Below are positions 47,152 through 61,302 of a stretch of 64,000 nt of DNA, in pieces. Each line of letters opens with the position of its first letter. Position 1 is the first letter of the stretch. This DNA is from Flaccisagitta enflata (taxonomy: Eukaryota > Chaetognatha > Sagittoidea > Aphragmophora): positions 43,090,001 through 43,154,000 of the forward strand of contig OZ231126.1 in NCBI GenBank assembly GCA_965153355.1, in the 5' to 3' direction. A program made the translations under genes and the position numbers. The notes beneath the pieces were generated by a model. It was not told the DNA's origin and made no database searches. It worked only from the letters and a program-made list of their open reading frames with translations.

Positions 47152-47155
47152 TTTT
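46898..47155. repeat. 33-bp duplication and (CTTT)n array
   Basis: TGTTACTTTCTTTCTCATTT plus TTTTATTTATTTG appears twice in tandem (46973-47040), a partial copy lies at 46898, then (CTTT)n. Confidence 0.92.
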
Positions 47156-47222
47156 TTCTTCTATCGCAGATCAGATCAGATTCCTTTAAGAAAGTTTATC
47201 GTGTGTGTGCAGTTTTATAACT

Positions 47223-47440
47223 CACTTCATTGGACATGACGTTGCCAGGCATGTCGCTGTTGAGCATGAAGCTGTCGAATATGCTGCTGCCGAACATAGT
47301 GACGCCCACAAAGATGCCGCCATCGAACATGAGTTTGCCAAGCACGATGAAGCAGAAGACGTAACACAAGCAGACCATTATCGATTTTGCAGTTTCAATT
47401 GTCGTGGCTATCAAGAATATATGAATTCTGTGTTCATGCA
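47223..47440 (-). CDS. Possible pentapeptide-repeat exon
   Basis: A 15-bp periodicity runs through about 47232-47360. On the minus strand it reads G-K-L-M-F, G-G-I-F-V, G-V-T-M-F, S-S-I-F-D, S-F-M-L-N, S-D-M-P-G, N-V-M-S-N, with Leu/Ile/Met at every fifth position, as in pentapeptide-repeat (quadrilateral beta-helix) proteins. The frame ends at a strong donor GAA|GTGAGT (47222), and a possible acceptor TTCTTGATAG lies near 47425. The plus strand is also open with a His/Ala/Glu pentamer (HEAVE type), so the strand is not settled. Confidence 0.3.
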
Positions 47441-47457
47441 ATGTTAATACATGCATA

Positions 47458-47600
47458 TCTGTCTGTTTGTCAGCCTTTTTGTGTCTGTCTCACTGTCTTT
47501 CTGTGTCTGTCTCACTGTCTTTCTGTGTCTGTCTCACTGTCTTTCTGTGTCTGTCTTACTGTCTCTCTGTGTCCGTCGTGCTCTCTCTGTCTCTGTCTCT
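47458..47600. repeat. (TGTCTCACTGTCTTTCTG)-type array
   Basis: 18-20-bp units TCTGTGTCTGTCTCACTGTC repeated about five times. Confidence 0.92.
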
Positions 47601-47602
47601 CA

Positions 47603-48866
<1,264 letters not shown>

Positions 48867-48867
48867 G

Positions 48868-49388
<521 letters not shown>

Positions 49389-49399
49389 ACTTATCAACT

Positions 49400-50077
49400 C
49401 GAGCGTCGCGGCCCGGCCAGCCATCGGGCAATGCTTCTTTAAGAATTGTGTGTCTGCAACTAAAAAGCGATGTCCAAGACATGAATCTTAAAAAAAAAAA
49501 AAAAAAAAGAAAACCAAATAACGCAAAATAAAAAAAAAGATAAAATACGAACAGATAAGTTTTCGGTCAAAATTACAAACGTAATTCTCTAACTGCGACA
49601 AATGAGAGCAGAGAGTTGATGTAGAAGAACTTTTCCCGAGTGCTCTAGGCGTTGACAAGAAATACGTAGGATCGGAGCTTACCATCGCCAGTGAGCCTCT
49701 AGTCTGGGTAATGATTGCCTAGTATTGGACAAATTACCCCGGCCATTTAAGGAATTCATATCATAATGGTTTAATACCCATGGGGACGACATACGCTGTG
49801 GTATAAAAAAAGTATCCTTAAATGGCTAAATGAAGAAGTTTGCTGTTTTCTCGGCTCGACAAAATGTCGCCGAGGTGACGGTCGATCACAGTCTCTTAGA
49901 CCCTCTCAGACACTCACTAAAAATCACCAGCCCAAAACAGACCCAAACCAGACTCATACCAGACTCAAACCAGACTCAAACCAGACTCAAACAGGGGCGT
50001 GCAGACTCGAAAGACTTAAGATTACAGAAAAGATGGATGGAGGGACGGACTAAAGGACCGACACTGAGTGCTTTACA
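49400..50077. other. No gene recognised
   Basis: Includes GCGGCCCGGCCAGCC and TGTGTCTGCAACTAAAAAG (a possible family A2 3' end at about 49449-49467) and an AACCAGACTC decamer array at 49945-49993. Confidence 0.45.
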
Positions 50078-50652
50078 TTGCTCAGCGATACCTGCTGCCC
50101 CGTTCTATGGTTGTGTAAATCGAATGAGGTAGGGCATGGCCCAGCGGGTCGATCCTTGCAGAACACAGGGACTTTTGTTCGCCCACTGGTCCGTTTGTTC
50201 AAACCATCTCAGGGCCCTCTCAGGCCTGAAACACTGCCTGAAATCTGCTCTTTCAGGCCTACAGCCTCTCCAGGTTTTGTAGGGCCCCAGCCCTCTCAGG
50301 CCTTGAATCTGAGAGGGCAGAATTAATGCCCCTGAGGACAGGTTTCAGGCTAGAGAGGGCAAATTCTAGGCCTGAGAAGGCAGATTCAAGGCCTGAGAGG
50401 GCAAATTTCAGGCCTGAGAGGGCAGATTTTAGGCCTAATAGGGCAGATTTCAGGCCTGAGAGGGCAGATTTTAGGCCTGAGAGGGCCTGGGGGGGGCGAA
50501 CAAACAAATGGACGAACAAAAGTCCCCTGTGTTCTACAGGACTTTGTCCCCTTTGGGGCCGCTGCCCAAGAAGGAGAAGGAGGAGAAGGAGGAGAAAATT
50601 CCCCATATGTGTGAAAGCATAGGTCATCGACCCCTTCGGGGCCGCTGCCCAG
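50078..50652 (+). mobile_element. Family B element with a family C right end in tandem
   Basis: Head GCTCAGCGATACCTGCTGCC, GAACACAGGGACTTTTGTTC; core GGCCTGAGAGGGCAGATTTT units (first part inverted); run of seven to eight G; right arm GTGTTCTACAGGACTTTGTC, GGGGCCGCTGCCC (ends 50570). A GGAGAA tract and a complete family C right arm (GTGTGAAAGCATAGGTCATC, CTTCGGGGCCGCTGCCC) follow to 50652. Confidence 0.8.
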
Positions 50653-50925
50653 CAACCCATTGCATAACGACTTCTGTAGGTATGCCATTTCCGGTATTAT
50701 CCATAACAGCGTAACGCCATTTTGGCGTCTATATGGCGTTATTGGAGGCGTTATTATTGTTGTCATCGCTGTCACTTTTTTGTCCATCTTTTTTACTCAT
50801 CATGGATTTTTTGTGATCATTTGAAAAAAAACTAAAGATACAAAAAATGTTAATAATAAACTATTAATAATGATTTTTTTTAATTTTTGATTTTTAATTT
50901 TTCATAATTCACTTTTTACTTTTCA
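50653..50925. other. No gene recognised
   Basis: Repeated GGCGTTAT/GGCGTCTATATGGCG motifs near 50710-50755 only. Confidence 0.45.
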
Positions 50926-51250
50926 CTTTTCACTTTTCACTTTTCACTTTTCACTTTTCACTTTTCACTTTTCACTTTTCACTTTTCATTTCTTATTTTT
51001 TATCTTTCCTTTTTCCTTTTTTATTTTTTATTCTTTTTTCACTTTTTAGTTTCAGTTTTTTTTATTTTCTTTTTACTTTTTTACTTTTTGATTTTTTTCT
51101 TTTTTTTTCTTTTTTTCTTTTTTGACTTTTTTCCTTTTAATTTTTTACCTTTTTTTCCTTTTAATTTTTTTCCTCTTTGATTTTTTTTCTTTTGATTTTT
51201 CCACTTTTAATTTTTCCTATATAGTTTTTCTTTTTTCTTTTTTTTTAAAC
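50926..51250. repeat. (ACTTTTC)n heptamer array and T-rich tract
   Basis: About nine perfect heptamers (50926-50990), then degenerate TTTTTACTTTTT sequence. Confidence 0.92.
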
Positions 51251-51514
51251 CTTTGATATCTAAGGTTTCATATCTAAATTCTAGTTTCATATATTTTGAT
51301 TATTTATTATTCAAAATTTTTACATAAAAGCATTTGTATATTCCTTTTATCAAAAATGTTTTGATAGAAAATGACCTAAGTTTGAAAATGATCAATCATT
51401 CTCCAACATGCTTAACATGAGATTCGATAACATCGATGTAATATGTATGCTGAAACGATTCTCTTGGTTTTGGTCTCAGTCTCTCATAGAGAGATAACAA
51501 CAGAGATACAGTGT

Positions 51515-51521
51515 GACAGAC

Positions 51522-51568
<47 letters not shown>
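51515..51568. repeat. (GACA)n microsatellite
   Basis: Perfect tetramers. Confidence 0.97.
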
Positions 51569-51599
51569 TACACACAGACATTTCATTCTATGTTTATTA

Positions 51600-51715
51600 A
51601 CTTGCTTTAAAAAGCTTTGAATAACTTCAAATAGCTTCAAATTGTTGTAAATAGCTTTTGATAGCTTTGATAGCTTTTGATAGCTTTTGATAGCTTTATA
51701 TAGCTTTAAATAGAC
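51600..51715. repeat. 10-bp minisatellite (GATAGCTTTT)
   Basis: About eleven decamers with AATAGCTT(C/T)A variants. Confidence 0.9.
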
Positions 51716-52202
51716 CGTAACGACCAGAAACGAAGTCGTTATATGCAAAAATCGTAACTATAAAGTCTTTGATGCTATTGGGGAATAGCAAAACGTGACA
51801 AAAAACGGGTTTCCGAATTTTCTACGCAATCCGTTGCTGCCCAGAAGTGCAAATTCAGATTGATTACCAGTCAGCAATTTCAGTCGATGCACTCAGGATT
51901 TTTACAGCTACTTGATATCTATGAGCAAATTAAAGAATTTCATATTTTCTTTGATATGGCGCCAAGAAAAAATATCTCACTGAATCTGTTCAACATTTAC
52001 GTTAAAACTAGATAAAATCATGAAAATCCTGTAATGGATTTTCAAATACTTCACAACCTGTCTTCATCCTAATGCCATTTCTAAACAAATAAAGCTAGGA
52101 CAAGCAGCATAGGCTCATTGGAAAGACCGTTTTCAACGCTACAAAATGGTTGTGGATTTTGCTAAGATTTTTGATTGGTACAGTTAGAACTTGTACGGTT
52201 TT
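51716..52202. other. No gene recognised
   Basis: Unique-looking AT-rich sequence without coding support. Confidence 0.45.
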
Positions 52203-52540
52203 TGGGCAGCGATCTATGCTTTTACACATGGGGAAATTTCTCCTTCTCCTTCTTCATCTTCTCCTTCTTCTGCGTACCCCCCCCCCCCCGGCCTCAAGAC
52301 CAAAATCCCAGCCTCGAGGCCCGTATCCCAGCCAACAGGCCAAATTACCATATGACAGGCCTACATCCCTGCCTCAAGGCCCAATTTCCAGCCCCAAGGC
52401 CCAAATCCCGGGCCTAAGGCCCAAATCCCAGCCTCAAAGCCTTAGTCTCAGCCCATAGACCCAAATCCCAACCACAGGAAGGAGAAAGAGAAATTTCCTC
52501 AAGTGTGAATACATTTGTTATCGGTCCCTTTGGAATAAGC
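52203..52540 (+). mobile_element. Family C foldback element, diverged
   Basis: TGGGCAGCGATCTATGCTTT, TACACATGGGGAAATTTCTC; C-run; GGCCCAAATCCCAGCCTCAA units; right arm AGAAATTTCCTCAAGTGTGA, TTATCGGTCCCTTTGG without the terminal GCTGCCC. Confidence 0.72.
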
Positions 52541-53018
52541 ATAAACGCAGTATGGCCATGGTTGTCTTTGTGTACACGTGAACAAATACAGTGCCTCTGA
52601 AGGACAGCAGATGTTTAGTTCCGGGATGATGTACACACATGCTACATACAGTTTTTATCTTATGCACACATATATAGAAAACGTCATATAGGCCCGGGGC
52701 AAAAGACTTGAGCACCAGTTGAGCAAATGGGCCAGACCAAATTTTCAGATTTAACTAGAGTCAGGTGACCATGACCTGACCATAAGACCGAATAAGGCTG
52801 TTGTATATGTCATACAATAGACTCTAATGGTGATTGAAAAGAAGACGTTGCCCTACTACAAGTGGTGGATGTGTGTGTGGGGGGGGGAGGGCTTTTTTTT
52901 TAATCGCCAAAAGGTTTCGTGAGCATGAGCGCGATACCGCTCAAAGATTTGATTGAATTTTAGAAAGAAATTACCTCCAGGCATTCCCTTTTCTTTCCCT
53001 CTCTTTTTTTTCTTTTTC

Positions 53019-53380
53019 AGGTGCGCCAACCCACATCTTTGAGAGGCTCTGTCCGTGGGTCAGGTTGTCGGTCGGTCAGGCTCGAATAGTTTTGTTGATC
53101 AAATTCCATCGGTCATACTCATCATTGTATTCAAATTCGATTTCTATTGATATTTAAAGGCATATTCATCATCATAATTATCATTCGTCCTATTCTTCAA
53201 TCTTCGTTAGAGCTCCGAGAAGTTCGGTAGATTCAGATAGGTCTGATACAGCTATCGATAAAGATTCCGATAAGGAAAAGGATAGTTTATGGGATATAGC
53301 AAGACGTATGATAATAATAAACGTATATAATAATAAACGTAAGGCGCACCGTCTTGTCCCGTCTATACGGCCTTGTTTCT
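53019..53380 (-). mobile_element. Family A (A3 subfamily) element
   Basis: Reverse complement: AAACAAGGCCGTATAGACGG, subterminal GGTGCGCC; GACCGACCGACAACCTGACC; 3' end GGGTTGGCGCACCTGAAAAA. Interior about 250 bp includes ATAATAAACGT repeats. Confidence 0.68.
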
Positions 53381-53411
53381 TTTCAATTCAAAATTTCACA
53401 TCCTCCATTTC

Positions 53412-54060
<649 letters not shown>

Positions 54061-54276
54061 TCATTTTCTCCTTTTGTTTTTGGGCAGAATGACATGAAAT
54101 AGAGCAGCGATGAGTAGTATCAAAACAGCTAAAGTAAAATGTTGTGACATGAGGTTAAAGAGTGTAGTTTGCCAAACTCTGCCCACTGCCCACTTTCTCA
54201 TCCACGACGCCAAAGTCGCTTCATAGTTGGCTTGCAAATCTTTTAGCAAACGATAAAATGGGGGCCCAATTGGAAA
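54061..54276 (-). CDS. Candidate terminal exon of a tail-anchored membrane protein
   Basis: A minus-strand frame of 71 codons follows a possible acceptor CTTCTAACAAG. It reads FPIGPPFYRLLKDLQANYEA ... SWMRKWAVGRVWQTTLF, then a hydrophobic segment (LAVLILLIAALFHVIL, about residues 49-64) and a short basic tail PKNKRRK before TGA. A single C-terminal membrane segment with Lys/Arg after it is typical of tail-anchored or C-terminal type I membrane proteins. The family is not recognised. The acceptor lacks a strong pyrimidine tract, and no upstream exon fits the phase with confidence. Confidence 0.4.
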   Translation of the reverse strand, partial: FPIGPPFYRLLKDLQANYEATLASWMRKWAVGRVWQTTLFNLMSQHFTLAVLILLIAALFHVILPKNKRRK

Positions 54277-55147
54277 CTTGTTAGAAGGTCACGAAACTTT
54301 GTATAGTAAGATTTCTGAGCGATACAACCTCGTAATTCCCACCTTACCGTATGTCGCGAACTTTACATGATATGCACATTTCATGAATGCCATTTTATGA
54401 ATGCCACTTGATGCCATTCGATGTTACTCGATCCACAATGTAACTTCTTCTCAGGCTTTGGATCCGGTGGCAAATAAAACATCTCATGTTTTTTTTTCTC
54501 TCTATCATTGTCGCCATATGTTTTATTCCTGACAGTTATTCCCTTTCCTGTCTTCTCCTCTTCAGCTTTTTGTGCCGAAATGCCACTCAGCATAAAACAC
54601 AATTTAACATTAACTGTCGCCATCAATCTCTCGCCAGCGTCATGGACATTGTTGACATCTGTTTCTTTTTTCTTCTTATTTTCGTCTCGCTCTTTTGGTA
54701 TTTTTTCTCTGTTTTTCGCTTTCAATGGTTGCTTCATTTTGTTTGTCCATCTATAAGGCATTTTTACAAAGGGACACTATGAGAGTACGTACCTGTAAAA
54801 AGGTAAGAAAGTCGGTATCGACTCTTTTAGGATTACGCGGTCAAAAATCAAAATGGTAATTTCTGACCGTTATTGCCCCAGCTACAAACGATTCTTTCTG
54901 ATGTATAAATACAATGGAGACATCACAATTCACAAACAACATGTATATCAGTATATCTTGTAGTTGACATGTTCGATTATGTTGTCAGTGGCTACGCCAA
55001 TATATCCCACATCAACGCTTGTAAATTTTGATGGCTCTTTTGCCCTCCCAAAAAGTTACAAACGTCGAAGCATATTCCTGCAAACAAAAGAATTGGGAAA
55101 GTTCGCGTTAACCTTATATCCCCCTGAACTGTGACGGCATTTCGCTG
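54277..55147. other. No firm gene
   Basis: A minus-strand Lys/Glu-rich frame (54761-54381) is mostly the complement of pyrimidine-rich sequence; no compatible splice path to the 54061-54276 exon was found. Confidence 0.35.
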
Positions 55148-55246
55148 TGAAGGAGAACAAGGCCAAGTAGGTCAACGATGTGTCTTCTATAAGTGGATGT
55201 TATTCTATGAATGAATGTTTATCTAATGGATCGATATTTTGAATGA

Positions 55247-55855
55247 TAACACCCCTTCCATAATTAAGCGAACTGGAAAAAATGACCCAAATGGATAGTA
55301 AAAATGCCCTCAGAGTGATGAAATTTGACACAGAGATAGCTAAGACGTAGTACTTTGACGTAGAAGAGCGATGTTGGGGATTTTCCTGCATGTAGAGGGG
55401 GATGGAGGGTCTTTTACCGGAAGTGCAGCGTCACATTTTTGCCAATTTCTACGGGAAAAATGTTTCAAAGAGGAAGACGTATACCTTCAAGCATTTTAAG
55501 AAAGTGGGATGCAAAAAAAATGCCACATATCGCGTAATGCGGTCAGTTGACGCAGGAGAGTCAGTGGCGCAGAGGGAGGGGCAAGGAAGGACGCGTAAAC
55601 TAATAAAAGCTAAGGAAAAGAAGGTGACATATTGAAATCACGGCGAGAGAGGGCCCTAACGTGACCTTTCACTAATTTGCATAATTGAGCTCATAATGAG
55701 ATAGCCATTCACATTTTTGAGTCATTTTTTGCATTATGATGATGAAATTTACCGATGTTGATGTTTTACATTGTTTAAATTGATCATGCCCCTGTTTATC
55801 AACCCTTAAACAGTGTGTTTTCATCCCAGTTCGCCTAATTATGGAAGGGGTGTTA
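55247..55855 (+). mobile_element. Mariner/Tc1-like element, internally deleted
   Basis: Terminal inverted repeats of 28 bp (ACACCCCTTCCATAATTA at 55249; mirrored TAATTATGGAAGGGGTGT ending 55853) differ at one position and are flanked by TA on both sides, the Tc1/mariner target. The interior contains the N-terminal part of a transposase (55402-55635). At 609 bp it is about half the length of an autonomous mariner, so the catalytic part is lost. Confidence 0.85.
55402..55635 (+). pseudogene. Truncated mariner/Tc1-type transposase, N-terminal HTH part
   Basis: 77 codons from ATG to TGA. The segment FKHFKKVGCKKNATYRVMRS then GESVAQREGQGRTRKL matches the classic pattern of a helix-turn-helix (...TxYRxxxR...) followed by a Ser-Val...Arg-x-Gly-x-Gly-Arg-x-Arg-Lys-Leu linker in mariner/Tc1 transposases. 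That region binds the terminal repeats. The DDE/DDD catalytic domain is absent: the frame stops soon after the linker and only about 220 bp remain before the right end. A product could bind the ends but not cut them. Confidence 0.72.
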
Positions 55856-55861
55856 CAACGT

Positions 55862-55965
55862 TTGGATGAATGAATGAATGAATGAATGAATAAATGAATG
55901 AATGAATGAATGAATGAATGAATGAATGAATGAATGAATGAATGAATGAATGAATGAATGAATAA
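55862..55965. repeat. (GAAT)n microsatellite
   Basis: About 25 tetramers with one AAAT variant. Confidence 0.97.
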
Positions 55966-56214
55966 AAATGATGAAATGAAAAAATGAGAGGTTAGATTTG
56001 TGATAATTTTTTGATGAATGAGTCTCAGATTTGAATGTTTGCGTACAAACCGACAGACAGACAAACAGTCATGGCTTTTTATAGAGATGCGAAAACGCAT
56101 CTTAAAAGGAGGGAAAAAAATTCACTTTTCGTTCTCTGCCGGATAATAAAACTGTTTTCTGCGCCATTAACCCACTTCAGGACAGAGGCCTGCCTCCGTT
56201 TGTGTATACCTGAG

Positions 56215-56377
<163 letters not shown>

Positions 56378-56631
56378 GCTGAGATAGACAGAGAAAAACA
56401 CAGAGATAGGGACAGAGACAGGCAGAGACAGACAGAGACTGACACACTGATGCTTAGTTATGAGCATAAAACATACGATCACAGACAGATCGTCACAAAA
56501 ATACTCTTACAGAAATGAAAGATGGAGAGACGGATGGACAGAATCAGCCATACAGAGGCGGATAAAGACAAACAGAAACGGACTGGCAAAAAGACAGACA
56601 AAATACAAACAAAGACAGAAAAATGATCCGA

Positions 56632-56876
<245 letters not shown>

Positions 56877-56915
56877 ACAGAAGAAGAATGATAGTCAAAG
56901 TTCTGGGGAGTCTGA

Positions 56916-56917
<2 letters not shown>

Positions 56918-57008
<91 letters not shown>

Positions 57009-57112
57009 AGAGAGAGCCAGAGAGAGCCAGAGAGAGCCAGAGACAGAGAGCCAGAGACAGAGAGCCAGAGACAGAGAGCCAGAGAGAGAGCCAGAGACAG
57101 AGAGGGCCAGAC
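56918..57112. repeat. (GA)n then (GCCAGAGA)-type array
   Basis: GA passes into AGAGAGCCAGAGACAGAGAG units. Confidence 0.96.
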
Positions 57113-57656
57113 AGACTGACAGACAGACAAACAGACACGGGAGGAGGGAGGAGGTATGAAAACTACTGAACATTTATGAGGAAAGTGAAAGGAGCAAAAG
57201 AAATAAAAGTAAGCAAGAGGGCTGGCAGGCGTTTTTTTTAAATGCGAGTACGTAATCACGAACGGTTCCGGGTGGTGACACTTTATGCGAGAAAAAGTGG
57301 CACAATTAACCGCGTGGTGGCGCAAATAACAACGACAAGAATAATAATGACTATCAAGACGACAGTTGCCTTAGAAATGAGAGTTACTTGGGTTAAAAGC
57401 GTGGTTGGAACGAAGAGTGGAAGGAGGGGGGGGGGCTGCTGGCGAGGAACGGAAGTTATTGTTGTATTGATGGTTGCAAGGGCGTGTAAGGTTTCATGGA
57501 GCGGTAAACTTCAGTACAGTTAGAAATAGAATAGAATAGTATCTACAATTAAATAGAATGGTATCTACCACAACCGACGCACATCTTCACTCATGAAAGG
57601 GAATCTTCCGTGATGCTGTCCCAATGGAATGAAAATAAATCCTCTTAACGAGGACT
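57113..57656. other. No gene recognised
   Basis: Includes a TAGAATAGTATCTAC / TAGAATGGTATCTAC duplication at about 57529-57568. Confidence 0.45.
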
Positions 57657-57776
57657 GACAGACAGACAGACAGTGAGGCAGACACACAGACAGACAGACA
57701 GACAGACACACAGACACACAGACAGACAGACAGACAGTCAGACCGACAGACAGACACACAGACAGACAGACACACA

Positions 57777-57863
<87 letters not shown>

Positions 57864-57942
57864 ACACACACACACACACAAACACACAATTGACATAAAA
57901 AGAAAGAGATAAATAGTCAGAAAAAGAGACAGACGGACAAGC

Positions 57943-57977
<35 letters not shown>

Positions 57978-57986
57978 AAGACAGAA

Positions 57987-58022
<36 letters not shown>

Positions 58023-58050
58023 GGACGAACAGACAGACAGACAGATACAA
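57657..58050. repeat. (GACA)n, (CA)n, (GACA)n compound array
   Basis: GACA 57657-57780, CA 57781-57890, GACA 57935-58050. Confidence 0.97.
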
Positions 58051-58234
58051 AGAGAGAGTCAGAGTGAGACTGAGCTCTAAGGAGGCGGAAACGGAAACAG
58101 AAGAAATGAAAAATATTGAAATAAGACAAAATAGAACAAAAAGAGATGGAAAAAACAAAACTGGTAAAGAGAGAATAGGAAATGGAAAGATGAAATGTGC
58201 CGGATATTATACGGATGAAAAGCAGGGAGACAAG

Positions 58235-58235
<1 letters not shown>

Positions 58236-58314
<79 letters not shown>

Positions 58315-58315
58315 C

Positions 58316-58346
<31 letters not shown>

Positions 58347-58430
58347 GACAGAGAGAGACAGAGAGAGAGAGAGACAGAGAGAGACAGAGACAAAGAGAGA
58401 CAGAGACAGACTAAGAAAGACAGACAGACA
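58236..58430. repeat. (GA)n and (GAGACA)n array
   Basis: GA dinucleotides, then GAGACA hexamers. Confidence 0.97.
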
Positions 58431-58719
58431 AAAACGACATCTTTAATACAGACAAAGACTGAGACAGAAATACATACAGACAGAGGCAGACATACATACA
58501 TACATACAGACAGAGACAGAGACAGAGACAAAGAGAGATCGCGCACCGGATATCATAAAAATGAAGGGCGATTGGCTCCGGTGGTTGGAACGTATGATGC
58601 GAGAAAGGAGACGGAAACAAAGAGAAGTGGGAAGTAAGGAAAATGGGGGTATGGCCGGTTAGCCGGATGGAAGGAAAGAGCGAAAGAGCAAAGAAGTAAG
58701 GGGTGGGCGGGGAGATATA

Positions 58720-58924
58720 CTACCACGCCAACTTATTCAATCCGACAATCACCTTAATGCAGGGGCATTGTGTCCCATACCGTAAACACCCAACAGCAAT
58801 CTCATTCAATCTCAACGCCCTCAACGCCTCAACGTCAAGCAAATCCATTCCCACAAAGCCCTCATAAAAATCCACAACATACAATATCCGGCCTCCAGTG
58901 ATGTCTATCAACATTACCGCCATC
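58720..58924 (-). CDS. Candidate terminal exon, unknown protein
   Basis: Minus-strand acceptor CAATTTTATCAG at 58925 precedes G|ATGGCGG. The frame reads MAVMLIDITGGRILYVVDFY, EGFVGMDLLDVEALRALRL and so on, to NKLAW and TAG. It is protein-like (Val/Leu/Asp-rich, non-repetitive). It could instead be a single small exon starting at that ATG. No family is recognised. Confidence 0.3.
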
Positions 58925-59224
58925 CTGATAAAATTGACTGTGACATAACTTTTACGCCGGATGTGACAAAACAGTGTCAACTTTTATGGCGGATCTGGCG
59001 ATGGTGACCGCGATTTGAAAGGTGATGGCGGTAGCATTGAATGGGGTCAGATGGTGATAGTGGCAATGACAGAAGCGATGATTGTTGCCTTCCTGAGTAA
59101 AGGGCCAAATAAAATGAAATAAAATGAAAAAAAAAACTTTCTAAACTCGAAAGACATGATTCTTTTATATTTTCCCCTTTTTTAGAGAATACCATGTGAC
59201 TGTCTCTGAGATTCTAATATTTTT

Positions 59225-59474
<250 letters not shown>

Positions 59475-59663
59475 GATGGCCTCCTTCCGTGCTTTCGTCC
59501 CCCCCCTCTTCTTCAGATATGTTGTGGAAAAAGACAAGTTTCTGGGTTCCAACAAAAGAATCAAATCATAAATCAGGGAAACAAAACGTCATCGTTGCGC
59601 TCAGCTTAAAAACGTAGTTTCCTTCTACTACCGACGCTAGCGCCGCCGTTGTTATGGTTTTGA

Positions 59664-59774
<111 letters not shown>

Positions 59775-60015
59775 AGTTGTTCCTGCTGCTGCTACTGCCT
59801 CTGAATCCATTTTTTTCCATCAGGATCAATAATTCCTTCCAACATTCCCTCTGCATTAGGCAACAGTAATAGTTTCGGTCTCAACCGTTGTCATCCGCAT
59901 CGACCAACAGCAATCCACGGCAGCAACCCACAAATGCGCGGCTAAAATGAAAATTTGAAGGGGGACCGACGTCAAAAATCCCCTTTGTTGCCATCACGGA
60001 AAAAAAATGGAATAA

Positions 60016-60017
<2 letters not shown>

Positions 60018-60068
<51 letters not shown>
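60018..60068. repeat. (GA)n microsatellite
   Basis: Uninterrupted GA. Confidence 0.97.
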
Positions 60069-60073
<5 letters not shown>

Positions 60074-60347
60074 AGCGAGAGGAAGAGAAAGAGAGAGAAA
60101 GGAAAGTTGAAAAAAATTTACGCCTACAGACAGACAGATAAACAGAGAGAAAGACAGAGAAACACCATCACAAATTTGCACACAGCCACACATAAAGATA
60201 GCCATGGAAACAGATTTAAAAAGACAAACTGACGGTCAAATTCAAAGCCATATAGCAGACAGAAACATATACAAAGCGATTGATGGACATGAAGAGAAAA
60301 AAAACAAAGTACTTAAATGAGGACAGAAGCAAGGACAGAGGCTTATA

Positions 60348-60497
60348 AACGAGGCCGGATGGACTGCAAACTCAGTCGCATGCAGGGTCAGTCATGTAGG
60401 ACAAGAGGAGGCCATTGAGGCGCTTAAGCAAAAAACGCAGAAATGGACAATTGTGGTGAAAAGTGGCTTATAGAACCGCGAAACACATGACTAAAAA
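60348..60497 (+). mobile_element. Family A element, diverged
   Basis: AACGAGGCCGGATGGACTGC, CAGTCGCATGCAGGG, AAGTGGCTTATAGAACCGCG, AACACATGACTAAAAAT. Confidence 0.65.
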
Positions 60498-60503
60498 TTG
60501 CCA

Positions 60504-60819
60504 AAACAAGGCCAACACCTTTGAGTTACGTGCGGGACATAGATAGCATCAGATGACTTCAAATGACTCAAGATAACTCAAAGTAACTTGATATGACTTG
60601 AAATGTCTTAAAAAGACTTAAAATGACTTAAACGACTAAATTGACCAATTTAACTTAAGTGACTTCATGTAGCTTAATATGAGTTAATATGACCTCAAAT
60701 GACTTAGAATGACCAAAAGTGACTCAAAGTATGATAAAAAAGTAAATTGTGACGGACCGACGGAAGGACCGACAGACCGACAAAGTGGGGTGTAGAGTCG
60801 CGTAGCACGCGACTAAAAA
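60504..60819 (+). mobile_element. Family A element containing a 10-bp minisatellite
   Basis: AAAACAAGGCCAACACCTTT, GTTACGTGCGGG; decamers AATGACTTAA (60545-60725); AAAAAGTAAATTGTGACGGA, GGACCGACAGACCGAC; GAGTCGCGTAGCACGCGACT then AAAAA. A compact, complete example of end-array-end structure. Confidence 0.85.
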
Positions 60820-61302
60820 GCGAATCTGAGTTAGAGTATAAAAGAACCATCTGCTTCCAGACAAAAAGAGAATAAAGGAAACTCAAAAGAATCCTTTGAA
60901 TCTCTCTTTCTTTAAAAATAGTCTGTTGAAAAAAAAATAGAATTCCATTTTGCAGTAAATCAAAATGGCGTCAGGATTAATGAAATGAATGAGGAAGAAC
61001 TGCTAGATTCAAGGGATGAGTTAGTCGGCTGAGTTGGTGGGAGGTATAATGTGGTAGCCCACTTTTACTGGGCGGGTGGGTCGTCCAGCAGAAAATGTTT
61101 GTCAATGTTTCACAACCAGGCAATGGGAAAACGTAAGAGAAATCCATGACTATTTTGAATATCTGTAAAAGATCTTTCAAGTGAGACCTTGCTTTGTTCG
61201 TTTGGAAGTGGCCATGGCATTTGTAATTTCAGGATTTTCAAATTCGAAACTCTTTAATTTGCTCATGGATACCAAGTGACAAGTAACAAGTTGCATTTAC
61301 AG
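60820..61302. other. No gene recognised
   Basis: Unique-looking sequence with short frames only. Confidence 0.45.

Larger units (their letters stand above)
55148..56106 (+). mobile_element. Family A (A3-like) element split by the mariner and a GAAT array
   Basis: The left end GAACAAGGCCAAGTAGGTCA is the A3 5' end. The right end has a CCGACAGACAGAC tract, then TAGAGATGCGAAAACGCATC and TTAAAA, which is the A3 hairpin end. Between them lie the mariner-like element and a (GAAT)n array, about 950 bp in all. The pairing of these two ends as one element is inferred. Confidence 0.5.

Noticed and set aside
54381-54761. 126-codon Lys/Glu-rich minus-strand frame considered as the upstream exon of the membrane-tail exon
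   Set aside because: No donor/acceptor pair joins them in phase, and much of it is the complement of a pyrimidine-rich tract.
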